Positions 40,931 through 50,297 of a stretch of DNA of 64,000 bases are shown piece by piece. Under the pieces are notes generated by a model. That model had not been told where the DNA came from, ran no database searches, and saw only the letters and a list, made by a program, of their open reading frames with translations. Every line of letters starts with the position of its first letter. The stretch's first letter is position 1. This DNA comes from Achromobacter mucicolens (lineage in GTDB: Bacteria > Pseudomonadota > Gammaproteobacteria > Burkholderiales > Burkholderiaceae_B): assembly GCF_902859725.1 (NCBI RefSeq), contig NZ_CADIJP010000005.1:124001-188000 (forward strand), read 5' to 3'. The position numbers were made by a program, and so were the translations under genes.

Positions 40931-42695
40931 AACGCTACCGGCGGTAGATGTGGCAATCATTGGAGGGGGATGGACCGGTTCCATCATCGGCAAGGAGCTT
41001 GCCGCCGCCAAGCAACGGGTCGTGGTGCTGGAACGCGGCGAGGCACGGTGGCCGTCGCCTGACTTTCAGGGTCCCAACGTCCACGACGAGCTCAAATACA
41101 CGCGCCGCCACGAACTGCACCAGGACGCCGCGACCGAAACCTATACGTTCCGCAACAACACAGATCAGAAGGCGCTGCCCATGCGCCGGTGGCAATTTGC
41201 CTACCCTGGCACGCATCTGGGCGGCGCGGGCAATCACTGGTCGGGCGCCTACTACCGCTTCGATCCCACCGACTTCGTCATGCGCAGCCATTACAACGAA
41301 CGCTATGGCAAGGACATCTTCGACAAGGAGCTGACCTGTCAGGACTGGGGCATCACCTATGACGAACTGGAGCCGTACTTTGACCGCTTCGATTACCTGA
41401 TCGGCGCATCCGGCCAGGCCGGCAACATCAAGGGCGAAAAACAGGATGGCGGCAACCCGTTCGAGCCGTGGCGCTCGCGCCCTTACCCCAACCCGCCCAT
41501 GAAGGTGCCCTACGCGCCTGCGCTCTTCGGCGAAGCCGCGCGCAAGCTGGGCTATCACCCTTACGTGCAGCCGTCCGCGCTCTGTACGCGGCCCTACGTG
41601 AACACCGAAGGCCTGCACATGAGCGCGTGCGTGTACTGCGGATTCTGTTCCAACTTTGGTTGCGAGCACTTCGCCAAGGCCTCGCCGCAGGTGTGCATCC
41701 TGCCGGTGGCCATGAAGATGGAGAATTTCGAGATCCGCACCGGTGCGCACGTGCTGCGCGTGGAGTTGACGCCGGACAAGAAGCGCGCCCGCGGCGTGAC
41801 GTACGTGGATGCCGGCGGCGAAGAAGTCTTCCAGCCAGCCGAAATCGTCGTGCTGTGCGCGTTCGGCATCAACAACGTGCGGCTGCTGCTGCTCTCGGGC
41901 ATCGGCAAGCCCTTCGATCCGGCGACCAACACCGGCGTCGTGGGCCGCAACTACACGCACCAGACCACCTCGGGCGTGAACCTCTTTTTTGATGAGTCGG
42001 TCAACATCAACCCGTTCATGGGCGCCGGCGCGGTGGCGGTGACGATGGACGACTTCAGCGCCGACAACTTCGACCACGGGCCCGTGGGCTTCGTCGGCGG
42101 CGGCTATCTGCAGATTCAGGTGGTCAGCGGCGCGCCGATCGGCTTTCATCCCACGCCCAAGGGCACGCCGTCGTGGGGCTCTGAATGGAAGAAGGCGGTC
42201 GCGCGCTACTACAACCATGCGGCCAACATCACCATCACCGGCTCGGCGCAGCCCTGGCGCGGCGGCTACCTGAGCCTGGATCCCACCTACAAGGATGCGT
42301 GGGGCCTGCCGCTGTTGCGGGTGACCTACGATTTTCCCGACAACGACATCCGCATGTCGGCCTTTCTGACGGAAAAAGGCGACGAGATCGCACGCGCCAT
42401 GAAGGGCATCGTCCGCACCGAACCGGGCCCGCGCAAGCGGCCGTTTTCGGCGACCGCGTATCAGTCGACCCATCTGACGGGCGGCGCGGCAATGGGCGAC
42501 GATCCCAACACCAGCGTCGTCAACCGCTACGGTCAGTCGTGGGACGTGCCCAACGTGTTCGTCACGGGCGCCGCGCTCTTTCCGCAGAACTCGGGCTACA
42601 ACCCGACAGGCACCGTGGGCGCCACCGCCTACTGGATCGTAGAGAAAATCAAGGCGGACTATCTGCGTTCGCCGGGCCCGCTGGTGTCATCATGA
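40923..42695 (+). CDS. GMC-family flavin dehydrogenase, large subunit (gluconate 2-dehydrogenase alpha-like)
   Basis: 590 residues. The FAD-binding Rossmann motif is at residues 12-18 (VAIIGGGWTGSIIGKELAAA), with VVVLERGE following. The family strings PGTHLGGAGNHWSGAYYRF and HMSACVYCGFCSNFGC (a Cys-rich segment typical of this subgroup) lie in the middle. The C-terminal GMC active-site region reads STHLTGGAAMGDDPNTSVVN and NSGYNPTGTVGATAYWI, with the catalytic His and Asn pair. It lacks its own signal and should be co-exported with the Tat-bearing small subunit. The likely reaction is oxidation of a sugar or sugar acid in the periplasm, with electrons passed to the cytochrome encoded next. 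The exact substrate is not determinable. Confidence 0.92.
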   Translation: MAKTLPAVDVAIIGGGWTGSIIGKELAAAKQRVVVLERGEARWPSPDFQGPNVHDELKYTRRHELHQDAATETYTFRNNTDQKALPMRRWQFAYPGTHLGGAGNHWSGAYYRFDPTDFVMRSHYNERYGKDIFDKELTCQDWGITYDELEPYFDRFDYLIGASGQAGNIKGEKQDGGNPFEPWRSRPYPNPPMKVPYAPALFGEAARKLGYHPYVQPSALCTRPYVNTEGLHMSACVYCGFCSNFGCEHFAKASPQVCILPVAMKMENFEIRTGAHVLRVELTPDKKRARGVTYVDAGGEEVFQPAEIVVLCAFGINNVRLLLLSGIGKPFDPATNTGVVGRNYTHQTTSGVNLFFDESVNINPFMGAGAVAVTMDDFSADNFDHGPVGFVGGGYLQIQVVSGAPIGFHPTPKGTPSWGSEWKKAVARYYNHAANITITGSAQPWRGGYLSLDPTYKDAWGLPLLRVTYDFPDNDIRMSAFLTEKGDEIARAMKGIVRTEPGPRKRPFSATAYQSTHLTGGAAMGDDPNTSVVNRYGQSWDVPNVFVTGAALFPQNSGYNPTGTVGATAYWIVEKIKADYLRSPGPLVSS

Positions 42696-43645
42696 TCGAA
42701 CATCGCAAAGGCATCTTCTTCACTGTCGGATTGATGGTCGCGGTTCCGGCCATCACGCTGGTCGCGACCGTGCACCAGATGATGGGCGCGGGCGGCGACG
42801 AGGCGATCCGGGCCTCGGCTGTGCCGCAACCGCCACCGCCCGCCGCCAGTCCGGCGCCTCAGGCGGCCGCGCCGGCGGGGCAAGGGGCGGCCCCGGCTGC
42901 TTCGGGCCCCGCGCCGGCCGCAACGGGCCCCGCTGCCGTATCGGGCGCGGCGGCGCCTGCCGCCACACCTGGCGCCCAGGCGCCTGCCCCCCTGAAACCC
43001 GTGCCCGGACGCAGCGCCACCGATTTCACCGCGTCGCGCCCCGATTGGGAAAAATGGCTGCGCGAGGCCGATCCAGAAGCAGGCAAACAGCTGGCCGCGA
43101 ACGGAAAGCCCGGCGCGGGGGTGCAGGCCTGTGTGGCCTGCCATGGCCCAGCGGGCATCACGCCCACGGGCGGCATCTTCCCCAACCTGGCGGGCCTGCG
43201 CAGCGAATATCTGGCCAAGCAGCTGGCCGACTTCCGGTCCGGCACGCGGGTGCAACCCCTGATGAACACCATCGCGCGCGCGCTGACAGAGGAAGAAATC
43301 GGACAGGTGGCGGCCTACTACGGCACGTTGGCCGGCCCGCCGCTGCACGTGGGCGAGTTCGGCGGCGAGGCGGCGCGCAAGCTGGATGTTGAAGGCGACG
43401 GCGCGCGCGCCCTGCCCGCCTGCGCCAATTGCCATGGTCTGCGCGGCATGGGCGAAGGCCCGCTGTTGCCCCGGCTGGCCGGACAGTCTCGGGAATATTT
43501 CACCGACCAGATGAATGCGTTTCGCAATGGATCGCGCCAGAACGACGATGTCGGCGTGATGCGGGCGTTTTCGCAGCGCCTGACCGACGCGGAGATCCAG
43601 GCGCTGGCGCACTACTACGCTGGTCCCGCCCCAACGCCGCGCTAG
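42692..43645 (+). CDS. Membrane-anchored diheme cytochrome c, dehydrogenase electron acceptor subunit
   Basis: 317 residues; the start overlaps the GMC stop (ATGA). One N-terminal membrane anchor ([20 protein letters not shown]) is followed by a ~75-residue Ala/Pro/Gly linker. Two cytochrome c domains carry CVACH (C147, C150, H151) and CANCH (C244, C247, H248). Classical membrane gluconate dehydrogenase cytochromes have three heme sites; only two are seen here, and the long linker occupies the place of the first domain. It should take electrons from the flavin subunit and pass them to quinone or to another cytochrome. The operon ends here. Confidence 0.9.
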   Translation: MIEHRKGIFFTVGLMVAVPAITLVATVHQMMGAGGDEAIRASAVPQPPPPAASPAPQAAAPAGQGAAPAASGPAPAATGPAAVSGAAAPAATPGAQAPAPLKPVPGRSATDFTASRPDWEKWLREADPEAGKQLAANGKPGAGVQACVACHGPAGITPTGGIFPNLAGLRSEYLAKQLADFRSGTRVQPLMNTIARALTEEEIGQVAAYYGTLAGPPLHVGEFGGEAARKLDVEGDGARALPACANCHGLRGMGEGPLLPRLAGQSREYFTDQMNAFRNGSRQNDDVGVMRAFSQRLTDAEIQALAHYYAGPAPTPR

Positions 43646-43675
43646 CCGTAGCTCCGGGAGTACAATTCCGTCCGC

Positions 43676-43694
43676 CGCACCCGCAACGGGTGCG
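43676..43694 (+). other. Small GC-rich hairpin between dehydrogenase operon and sulP
   Basis: CGCACCCG-CAA-CGGGTGCG: a perfect 8-base stem with a 3-base loop, 30 bases after the cytochrome stop, without a T-tract. It may help end the transcript or be part of a structured sulP leader (43695-43863 holds further short GC hairpins). Confidence 0.4.
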
Positions 43695-43863
43695 CGGCCG
43701 CGACGCTGTCGCGATCCCAGATGGACCCGGCTTGCCGGGTGGCTCGGCCGGGCGCCTATCCCTCGGACAACCTGCAAGCCCAACGGGCGTTCGCCCTTGA
43801 CCTGCCGCACACGCTGCGGCGCGACCCACGCCCGGCGCTTGCTCAAATCTGCTTAGCCAATCA

Positions 43864-45330
43864 ATGTCAGTTCTTTCCAAGCTTCGCCGCGACTGGATGG
43901 CCAATCCGCGCGCGGACGTTCTGTCGGGGGTGCTCGTCGCCCTTGCCCTGATTCCCGAAGCCATCGGCTTTTCCATCATCGCCGGGGTCGACCCCAGCGT
44001 TGGGCTGTATGCCTCGTTTTCCATCGCGTTCATCATCGCATTCATGGGCGGGCGGCCTGGCATGATCTCAGCCGCGACCGCCGCGGTCGCGGTCCTGGTT
44101 GCGCCGCTGGTGCGCGAGCACGGCGTCAGCTACCTGTTCGCCGCGACCGTGCTGATGGGCCTGCTGCAGATCGCCGCCGGATTCCTGCGGCTGGACCTGC
44201 TGATGCAGTATGTGTCGCGTTCGGTCGTGACCGGCTTCGTCAATGCGCTGGCCATCCTGATCTTCATGGCGCAGCTGCCACAGCTGATCGGGGTGACATG
44301 GGTCACGTACGCCATGGTGGCCGCCGCGCTTGCCATCATCTATCTGCTGCCCCGGCTCACCACGGCCATCCCATCGCCGCTGATCGCCATCATCGTCATG
44401 ACGGCCGTCTCCATCCAGGCGGGCCTGGACGTCAACACGGTGGGCGACATGGGCGCGCTGCCCTCTGCCCTGCCGTCGTTCATGGTTCCCGACGTGCCCT
44501 TCACGCTGGAGACCCTGCGCATCATCCTGCCGTACTCGCTGACGATGGCCGCGGTGGGACTGCTGGAATCGATGATGACGGCGCAGATCGTGGACGACAT
44601 GACCGACACCTCCAGCGACAAGCGCCGCGAATGCAAGGGCCAGGGCATCGCCAACCTGGTCACGGGCTTTCTGGGCGGCATGGGCGGCTGCGCCATGATC
44701 GGCCAGTCCGTCATCAACGTGCGCGCCGGCGGCCGAACGCGTCTGTCCACCTGCGTGGCGGGCGTCTTCCTCTTGTTCCTGATCGTGGCGCTGGGCCCCC
44801 TGGTGGCGCAGATTCCAATGCCGGCCCTGGTGGCCGTGATGATCATGGTGTCGATTGGCACCTTCAACTGGCGCTCCCTGCGCAACCTTGGCTCGCATCC
44901 CTGGCAGTCGTCGGTCGTCATGCTGGCGACGGTCGCCGTGGTGGTCTGGACGCACGACCTGGCACGCGGCGTGCTGGTGGGCGTGGTACTGAGCGGTCTG
45001 TTCTTTGCCGGCAAGGTCAAGGGGCTGCTGCACGTGGCCACGTCGCTGTCCGAGGACGGTCTCACGCGTACCTACCGCTATTCGGGGCAGATCTTTTTCG
45101 CCTCGGCGTCGCGGTTCTCGGCGGCGGTCGACTTTCATGAGCCCGTGGAGCGCGTGGTGATCGATCTGACGGGCGCGCACTTCTGGGACATTTCGGCCGT
45201 TGGCGAACTGGACAAGGTGACGCTCAAGCTGCGCCGCGCGGGCCGTCAGGTCGAGGTCGTGGGACTGAACGAGGCCAGCGCAACGCTGGTCGGGCGTTAT
45301 GCCCAACCCGGAGCGCAGTCGGGCCACTAG
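43864..45330 (+). CDS. SulP/SLC26-family anion transporter with STAS domain
   Basis: 488 residues. The membrane domain (~1-390) contains the SulP signature near the start ([30 protein letters not shown]) and, before the last helices, the family's [20 protein letters not shown] / [20 protein letters not shown] segment. A short C-terminal STAS domain (~395-480) follows ([20 protein letters not shown], with the usual Asp-Ile-Ser). Substrates in the family are sulfate, bicarbonate, C4-dicarboxylates and others; nothing here decides. It is 218 bases downstream of the dehydrogenase operon and probably has its own promoter. Confidence 0.92.
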   Translation: MSVLSKLRRDWMANPRADVLSGVLVALALIPEAIGFSIIAGVDPSVGLYASFSIAFIIAFMGGRPGMISAATAAVAVLVAPLVREHGVSYLFAATVLMGLLQIAAGFLRLDLLMQYVSRSVVTGFVNALAILIFMAQLPQLIGVTWVTYAMVAAALAIIYLLPRLTTAIPSPLIAIIVMTAVSIQAGLDVNTVGDMGALPSALPSFMVPDVPFTLETLRIILPYSLTMAAVGLLESMMTAQIVDDMTDTSSDKRRECKGQGIANLVTGFLGGMGGCAMIGQSVINVRAGGRTRLSTCVAGVFLLFLIVALGPLVAQIPMPALVAVMIMVSIGTFNWRSLRNLGSHPWQSSVVMLATVAVVVWTHDLARGVLVGVVLSGLFFAGKVKGLLHVATSLSEDGLTRTYRYSGQIFFASASRFSAAVDFHEPVERVVIDLTGAHFWDISAVGELDKVTLKLRRAGRQVEVVGLNEASATLVGRYAQPGAQSGH

Positions 45331-45441
45331 CGCGCCGTCGCGGCCGACGCCTTCACGGCCTCGGCTGCGAATCAACACGTTTGGTTACTTACCGGGCACG
45401 CCGCTTGCTCACTCCGCCAGATCGCATCTGCCGGAGTTTTC

Positions 45442-46209
45442 ATGCCCGCTTCGCATTCCCTCGACGCCACGACGCTGACGGTGTTGACGGTCAACACCCA
45501 TAAGGGCTTTACCAGTTTCAATCGCCGCTTCATGCTGCACGACCTGCGTGAGGCGCTGCGCACCGCCTCCCCGGACGTGGTCTTTCTGCAGGAAGTCCTG
45601 GGCGAACACCAGACGCACGCCGGGCGCCACGATTCCTGGCCGGCGCAGTCGCAGTATGAATTTCTTGCCGACACGTTGTGGACGGACTTCGCGTATGGCC
45701 GCAACGCGGTCTACCCCGAAGGACATCACGGCAACGCGATCCTGTCGCGCTACCCGATCGAAAGCCACGAGAACCACGACGTGAGCGTCGATGGCCATGA
45801 GGGACGGGGCCTGTTGCACTGCGTCTTGAGGCCCCCTTCCCTTGCGTCGCCCGTGCACGCCATCTGCGTGCATCTGGGGCTGCTCGAGCGACACCGGGGC
45901 GAGCAATTGCGCCGGCTGTGCGAGTTGGTGTCCCACGGCGTGCCCGCCGACGAGCCGCTGCTGATTGCGGGCGACTTCAACGACTGGCGGCTGCGCGCGG
46001 ACACCCTGATGCGCGATTGCGGCACGCAGGAGGTATTCACGTCGCGTCTGGGCCGGCCCGCGCGGACCTTCCCGGCGCGCTGGCCGCTGCTGCGGCTGGA
46101 CCGCATCTATGTACGCAGTGTGCGCGACTGGAAGCCGGTGCCACTGGCATCGCGCGTCTGGTCACGCCTTTCCGATCATGTGCCGATTTGTGCGGAGATT
46201 GCGCTATGA
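45442..46209 (+). CDS. Endonuclease/exonuclease/phosphatase-family protein (YbhP-like)
   Basis: 255 residues, one EEP domain. Active-site strings in order: LTVLTVNTHKGFTSFNRRFM (metal-site Asn), VVFLQEVLGEH (catalytic Glu), HGNAILSRYPIESHENHDVS, CVHLGLLERHRGEQLRRL, LLIAGDFNDW (Asp/Asn pair) and SDHVPICAEI (Asp-His). Such enzymes cleave phosphodiesters in DNA, phosphoinositides or other lipids. It is the first gene of an operon homologous to E. coli ybhP-clsB-ybhN, which argues for a lipid or membrane substrate rather than DNA. Its stop overlaps the clsB start (ATGA). An ATG at 45442 follows GCCGGAGTTTTC. Confidence 0.88.
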   Translation: MPASHSLDATTLTVLTVNTHKGFTSFNRRFMLHDLREALRTASPDVVFLQEVLGEHQTHAGRHDSWPAQSQYEFLADTLWTDFAYGRNAVYPEGHHGNAILSRYPIESHENHDVSVDGHEGRGLLHCVLRPPSLASPVHAICVHLGLLERHRGEQLRRLCELVSHGVPADEPLLIAGDFNDWRLRADTLMRDCGTQEVFTSRLGRPARTFPARWPLLRLDRIYVRSVRDWKPVPLASRVWSRLSDHVPICAEIAL

Positions 46210-47396
46210 ACCTGGGCTGGCGCGAAAACAACCGATATACCCTGCTGGAAAACGGCACGGAGTACTTTCCCGCCGTCGTCGAGGCCATCGACGCGGCCAA
46301 GAGCGAAGTGCTGGTGGAAACCTTCATCCTGTTCGACGATGCTGTCGGCCGGGATATCCAGCAGGTCCTGATCCGCGCCGCAAAGCGCGGCGTCAGCGTG
46401 GACCTTCTGGTCGACGGCTACGGGTCCGACGAGCTGAGCGAGGAATTCATCGGCGCGATGACCGAGGCCGGCGTGCGCTTTCACGTGTTCGATCCGCGCC
46501 CGCGCTTTCTGGGCGTGCGCACGAACGTGTTCCGGCGCATGCACCGCAAGATCGTGGGCATCGACCGCGAGCGCGCGTTCATCGGCGGCATCAATTTTTC
46601 CGCGGACCATTTGCCCGATTACGGCCCGGAAGCGAAGCAGGACTACGCCGCTCTGGTCGAAGGGCCGCTGGCGGCCGACATCGCCGACTACGCGCGCGCG
46701 CAACTGGGCAACGGCAAGCGGCGGCTGCGGCGGCGCCCCGCCCGGATGGATCCCCTGCCCGCCGGCGACGGCGGCGGGCGGCTGGTGGTGCGCGACAACA
46801 TCAGCCATCGCAGCGACATCGAACGCTACTACCGGGCGGGCGTGCGGTCGGCGCGCTCGGACGTGCTGATCGCCAATGCCTACTTCTTTCCGGGCTACCA
46901 CCTGCTGCGCGACCTGGTGAAGGCCGCCCGCCGCGGCGTGCGCGTGCGGCTGCTGCTGCAGGGCGAGCCGGACGTCCTGGTCGCCCGCCTGGCCGCGTCG
47001 ATGCTCTACGACTACCTGATCGATTCGGGCGTGGAGATCCATGAGTACTGCAAGCAGCCGCTGCACGGCAAGGTCGCGTGCGTGGACGATGACTGGTCGA
47101 CGATTGGTTCGAGCAACCTGGATCCGCTGAGTCTGGCGCTGAACCTGGAGGCCAACGTCGTGGTGCGGGACGCGTCGCTGAACGCGGCCCTGCGCAAGAG
47201 CCTGGACCGGCTGATTGCCGAGGACTGCCGGCCGGTCGAGATGGCCAAGAACTCGCGGCGCCGCTTGCGCCGCTTGTGGCTGGGCGTGGTGGTGTTCCAC
47301 TTTCTGCGGCGGTTCCCTGCGTGGGCGGGCAGCTTGCCGGCCCACAAGCCGCGCCTGCAATCCATGACGGCGGATACCGGAAGGGAGACCGCATGA
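46206..47396 (+). CDS. clsB: Cardiolipin synthase B (phospholipase D superfamily)
   Basis: 396 residues with two HKD catalytic motifs: HRKIVGIDRERAFIGGIN from H113 and HGKVACVDDDWSTIGSSNLD from H287. It has no N-terminal membrane helices, unlike ClsA, and matches ClsB in length and in its start (WRENNRYTLLENGTEYFPAV). A Arg-rich and hydrophobic C-terminal tail (SRRRLRRLWLGVVVFHFLRR) probably binds the membrane. It joins two phosphatidylglycerols, or phosphatidylglycerol and another alcohol, through a phosphatidyl-enzyme intermediate. Overlapping ATGA junctions on both sides couple it to the EEP and YbhN-like genes. Confidence 0.92.
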   Translation: MNLGWRENNRYTLLENGTEYFPAVVEAIDAAKSEVLVETFILFDDAVGRDIQQVLIRAAKRGVSVDLLVDGYGSDELSEEFIGAMTEAGVRFHVFDPRPRFLGVRTNVFRRMHRKIVGIDRERAFIGGINFSADHLPDYGPEAKQDYAALVEGPLAADIADYARAQLGNGKRRLRRRPARMDPLPAGDGGGRLVVRDNISHRSDIERYYRAGVRSARSDVLIANAYFFPGYHLLRDLVKAARRGVRVRLLLQGEPDVLVARLAASMLYDYLIDSGVEIHEYCKQPLHGKVACVDDDWSTIGSSNLDPLSLALNLEANVVVRDASLNAALRKSLDRLIAEDCRPVEMAKNSRRRLRRLWLGVVVFHFLRRFPAWAGSLPAHKPRLQSMTADTGRETA

Positions 47397-48394
47397 AGAT
47401 CCTGCATTCGTCACCCATGCGGGCGTTGAGGCGCCGCTGGCCCCGGATCAAACGCGTGCTGCCCGTGCTGGTGCTGATCGTGGTCGCCGGGCTGCTGTAC
47501 TACTTCGGCCGCTCCGTGGACTGGCCGCAGGTGTGGGTAGCCATGCGCAAGATTCCCGGCCAGACCATCGCCATCGCGGCCGGACTGGTGGTTGCGGGCT
47601 ACCTTGCATACGGCAGCCTGGACCTCCTGGGCAAGAAATACACGCGCCACCACCTTCCCGCGCCCAAGGCGCTGGGCGTGGCGATGCTGAGCTACGCGCT
47701 GAACCTGAACCTGGGCGTGCTGGTGGGCGGCCTGGGGGCACGGCTGCGGCTGTACACGCGGCTGGGTTGCCGCAAGTCTGTAGCGACCCGCGTCGCCTTG
47801 TTTGCGGCGGCATCGAACTGGATCGGCTATGCGTGGCTGGCGGGCATCGTGTTCGCATTGGGCGTGGTGCCGGTGCCGGCGGGCTGGGAAATCGGCTCCG
47901 GCATGCTGCGCATCCTGGGACTTGCGCTGCTGGCGTTGGGCATTGCGTACGTCGTGACGTGCGCGAGGGCCCGGCGCCGCAGCGTCACCTGGATGGGCCA
48001 CCACATCGCGCTGCCGCGCGCCCGCATGGCCGTGGCCCAATGCGCCCTGGCGGCGCTGTCCTGGTCCCTGATGGGCGCCATCTGCTACGTGCTGCTGCAA
48101 GGCAAGGCCAGCTACCCGGCGGTGCTGGGCATCCTGCTCTGCACGAGCTTCGCGTCGGTCATCACCCGCGTGCCCGGCGGACTGGGCACCACCGAGGCCA
48201 TTTTCGTGGCCGCGCTGGGATCCCAGATTCCGCCCACCGAAGTGCTGGGCGCGGCGCTGGCCTACCGCGCCGTCTATGCGTTGGCGCCGCTGTGCCTGGC
48301 GCTGATCGCGTATCCCCTGATCGAGCTGAAATTGGGCATGCGTCGGCGCAAGGCGGACGCCGCTCCCCCTGGTCAAGCAAGCCGCGCGCAATGA
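47393..48394 (+). CDS. YbhN/lysylphosphatidylglycerol synthase transmembrane-domain protein
   Basis: 333 residues, about eight membrane helices, UPF0104 (YbhN) type. After a basic N terminus comes VLVLIVVAGLLYYFGRSVDW. The family core appears as SYALNLNLGVLVGGLGARLR and LYTRLGCRKSVATRVALFAA, and the C-terminal ASVITRVPGGLGTTEAIFVA (PGGLG..E) is a hallmark shared with the MprF flippase half. Only the membrane part of MprF is present, so lipid flipping or transport is more likely than aminoacyl transfer. The start overlaps the clsB stop and its own stop overlaps an ATG of the next gene. Confidence 0.9.
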   Translation: MKILHSSPMRALRRRWPRIKRVLPVLVLIVVAGLLYYFGRSVDWPQVWVAMRKIPGQTIAIAAGLVVAGYLAYGSLDLLGKKYTRHHLPAPKALGVAMLSYALNLNLGVLVGGLGARLRLYTRLGCRKSVATRVALFAAASNWIGYAWLAGIVFALGVVPVPAGWEIGSGMLRILGLALLALGIAYVVTCARARRRSVTWMGHHIALPRARMAVAQCALAALSWSLMGAICYVLLQGKASYPAVLGILLCTSFASVITRVPGGLGTTEAIFVAALGSQIPPTEVLGAALAYRAVYALAPLCLALIAYPLIELKLGMRRRKADAAPPGQASRAQ

Positions 48395-48402
48395 GGACCG
48401 CC

Positions 48403-49533
48403 ATGAGTAGACCCCGACCCGACTCCGCAGGAACCGTCGCCGCCTATCCGCGGCGCGCCGCTGCGTCCGAACACGATATCGCCTCGCAGGAGGCGCTGGC
48501 CTTGCGCGTCGCCGCCCTGCTGGGACGGCGGTTCGCCCCGGACTTCCGGCCGACCCGCAATCGCGGCGAACCGCCGCCCTACTACGTGCCCGATCGCAGC
48601 ATCACCAGCCTGGCCCGCGCGGCCAAGCTGGGCATCACGCGCGCGGCCGACCTGTTCGGCGGCGTGACGCCGCATGCATTCGTCGCAACCAAGTCCATCA
48701 CCCATGGCGTCGTCGACGCCCAGGCGCGGGTGCCGCAGGGATGGGCGCGATCATTGGCCGGCGCGCTCGACGAGGTTGTGCTTCGCGGCTTCACCGCGTT
48801 CACGCTGGAGGACGCCTACCGGGCCGGGGAACAGCTGCTGCAGGAAGGCGCATTCCGCGTCAAGCCAGCCGACGCCACTGCGGGCCGCGGGCAGATCGTC
48901 GTGCGCAACGCGCAGGAATTGCGGGCCGCGCTGAGTGAACAGGACGCCGCATCCGTGCGTCGCCTGGGCCTCGTGCTGGAGGAGGACCTGGCGCAGATCG
49001 AAACGTACAGCGTGGGCTGGGTGCGCGTGGGCAAGCTGGAAGCGTCGTACGTGGGCACGCAGTGCCTCACGCCGGACAACAACGGCGTCTCGGTGTACGG
49101 CGGCTCGAATCTCACCGTTGCCCGCGGGGGCTTCGACGAGTTGCGGGCGCTGAACCTGACCGACGAAGAACGGCAGGCGGTGGACTTGAGCTGCCGCTAC
49201 GACACGGCGGTCTCCACGGCCTATCCTGATTTCTTCGCGTCCCGGCGCAACTACGACGTGGGCGTGGGCCGCAACGCCCGAGGCGAACCCCGCGCCGGGG
49301 TGCTGGAGCAATCGTGGCGGGCGGGCGGCGCCAGCATCGCGGAACTGTCCGCGCTGCAGGCGTTCATGCTGTCTCCGTCGCTCAAGTTCGTGTCCGCCTT
49401 CACGCGCGAACGCTATGGCGCGGACGAACCGCCGCCGACGTCGGAGCAATACGTGTACCGGGGCGAAGACTCCGCCGTGGGTATGATCACCAAATCCGGG
49501 GGCATTCTGGAGGACTACGATGGCCGCCTTTAG
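48403..49533 (+). CDS. DUF3182-family protein (ATP-grasp-like)
   Basis: 376 residues from the ATG at 48403, which has GAGG six bases upstream; an ATG at 48391 overlapping the previous stop is also possible. Family strings include PYYVPDRSITSLARAAKLGI, LFGGVTPHAFVATKSITHGV and FRVKPADATAGRGQIVVRNA, the last resembling the lysine-glycine nucleotide loop of ATP-grasp enzymes. A second segment, LVLEEDLAQIETYSVGWVRV, resembles the ATP-grasp hinge. A carboxylate-amine or similar ligase reaction is plausible but not established for DUF3182. It is coupled upstream to the YbhN-like gene and overlaps the hydrolase gene by 14 bases. Confidence 0.75.
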   Translation: MSRPRPDSAGTVAAYPRRAAASEHDIASQEALALRVAALLGRRFAPDFRPTRNRGEPPPYYVPDRSITSLARAAKLGITRAADLFGGVTPHAFVATKSITHGVVDAQARVPQGWARSLAGALDEVVLRGFTAFTLEDAYRAGEQLLQEGAFRVKPADATAGRGQIVVRNAQELRAALSEQDAASVRRLGLVLEEDLAQIETYSVGWVRVGKLEASYVGTQCLTPDNNGVSVYGGSNLTVARGGFDELRALNLTDEERQAVDLSCRYDTAVSTAYPDFFASRRNYDVGVGRNARGEPRAGVLEQSWRAGGASIAELSALQAFMLSPSLKFVSAFTRERYGADEPPPTSEQYVYRGEDSAVGMITKSGGILEDYDGRL

Positions 49534-50278
49534 CGACCCAATCGAAATCGACGTGGCGGACCAGCAACTGGCCGGCACGTTTCTGACGCCCGAAAACAAG
49601 GTGCCGGGCGTGCTGTTCATTCACGGCTGGGGCGGCGACCAGAAGTTCGACCTGGCCCGCGCCAAGGGCATCGCCGCGCTGGGATGCGTGTGCCTGACGT
49701 TCGACCTGCGCGGCCATGCCGCCACCCAGGCCCAGCAGATGCAGGTGTCGCGCGACGACAACCTGCACGACGTCATGGCGGCCTACGACCGGCTTGCTGC
49801 CCATCCGTCGCTGGACAGCGGCTCGGTGGCGGTGGTGGGCAGCAGCTACGGCGGCTACCTGGCCGCCATCCTGAGCGGGTTGCGCCGCGTCCGCTGGCTG
49901 GCCCTGCATGTGCCCGCGCTGTACCGCGACGATGAATGGATGCTGCCCAAGAATCAGCTCAACCGCGAGACCCTGCGGGCTTATCGCAATACCCGTATCG
50001 AGCCTGAAAGCAATCGCGCGCTGGCGTCTTGCGCCAACTTCACCGGCGACGTGCTGATCGTGGAAGCCGAGCACGACGTGTACATTCCGCACTCGACGAT
50101 CATGAACTACCGCTCGGCCTTCCGGCGGTCCCATTCGATGACGCACCGCATCCTGGATGGCGCGGACCACGCCCTTAGCGACAAGGCCTCGCAGCAGGCC
50201 TATACGTCGATCCTGGTGAACTGGGTGACCGAAATGGTCATGGGCGCGCGGGTCGGCCGGCCGCGCCCGCTGCCCTAG
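49520..50278 (+). CDS. Alpha/beta hydrolase, last gene of the lipid operon
   Basis: 252 residues, complete alpha/beta-hydrolase fold. The oxyanion region is VLFIHGWGGDQKFD, the nucleophile elbow is VVGSSYGGYLAA with S109, and the C-terminal catalytic His is in HRILDGADHALSDKASQQ. The acid is probably the Asp or Glu in DVLIVEAEHDVYIP. There is no signal peptide, so it acts in the cytoplasm. It overlaps the DUF3182 gene by 14 bases, which implies joint expression. The substrate is unknown; the context suggests an ester made or used by the neighbouring lipid enzymes. Confidence 0.87.
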   Translation: MAAFSDPIEIDVADQQLAGTFLTPENKVPGVLFIHGWGGDQKFDLARAKGIAALGCVCLTFDLRGHAATQAQQMQVSRDDNLHDVMAAYDRLAAHPSLDSGSVAVVGSSYGGYLAAILSGLRRVRWLALHVPALYRDDEWMLPKNQLNRETLRAYRNTRIEPESNRALASCANFTGDVLIVEAEHDVYIPHSTIMNYRSAFRRSHSMTHRILDGADHALSDKASQQAYTSILVNWVTEMVMGARVGRPRPLP

Positions 50279-50297
50279 GCGGTTGCCCGGCGACGGC

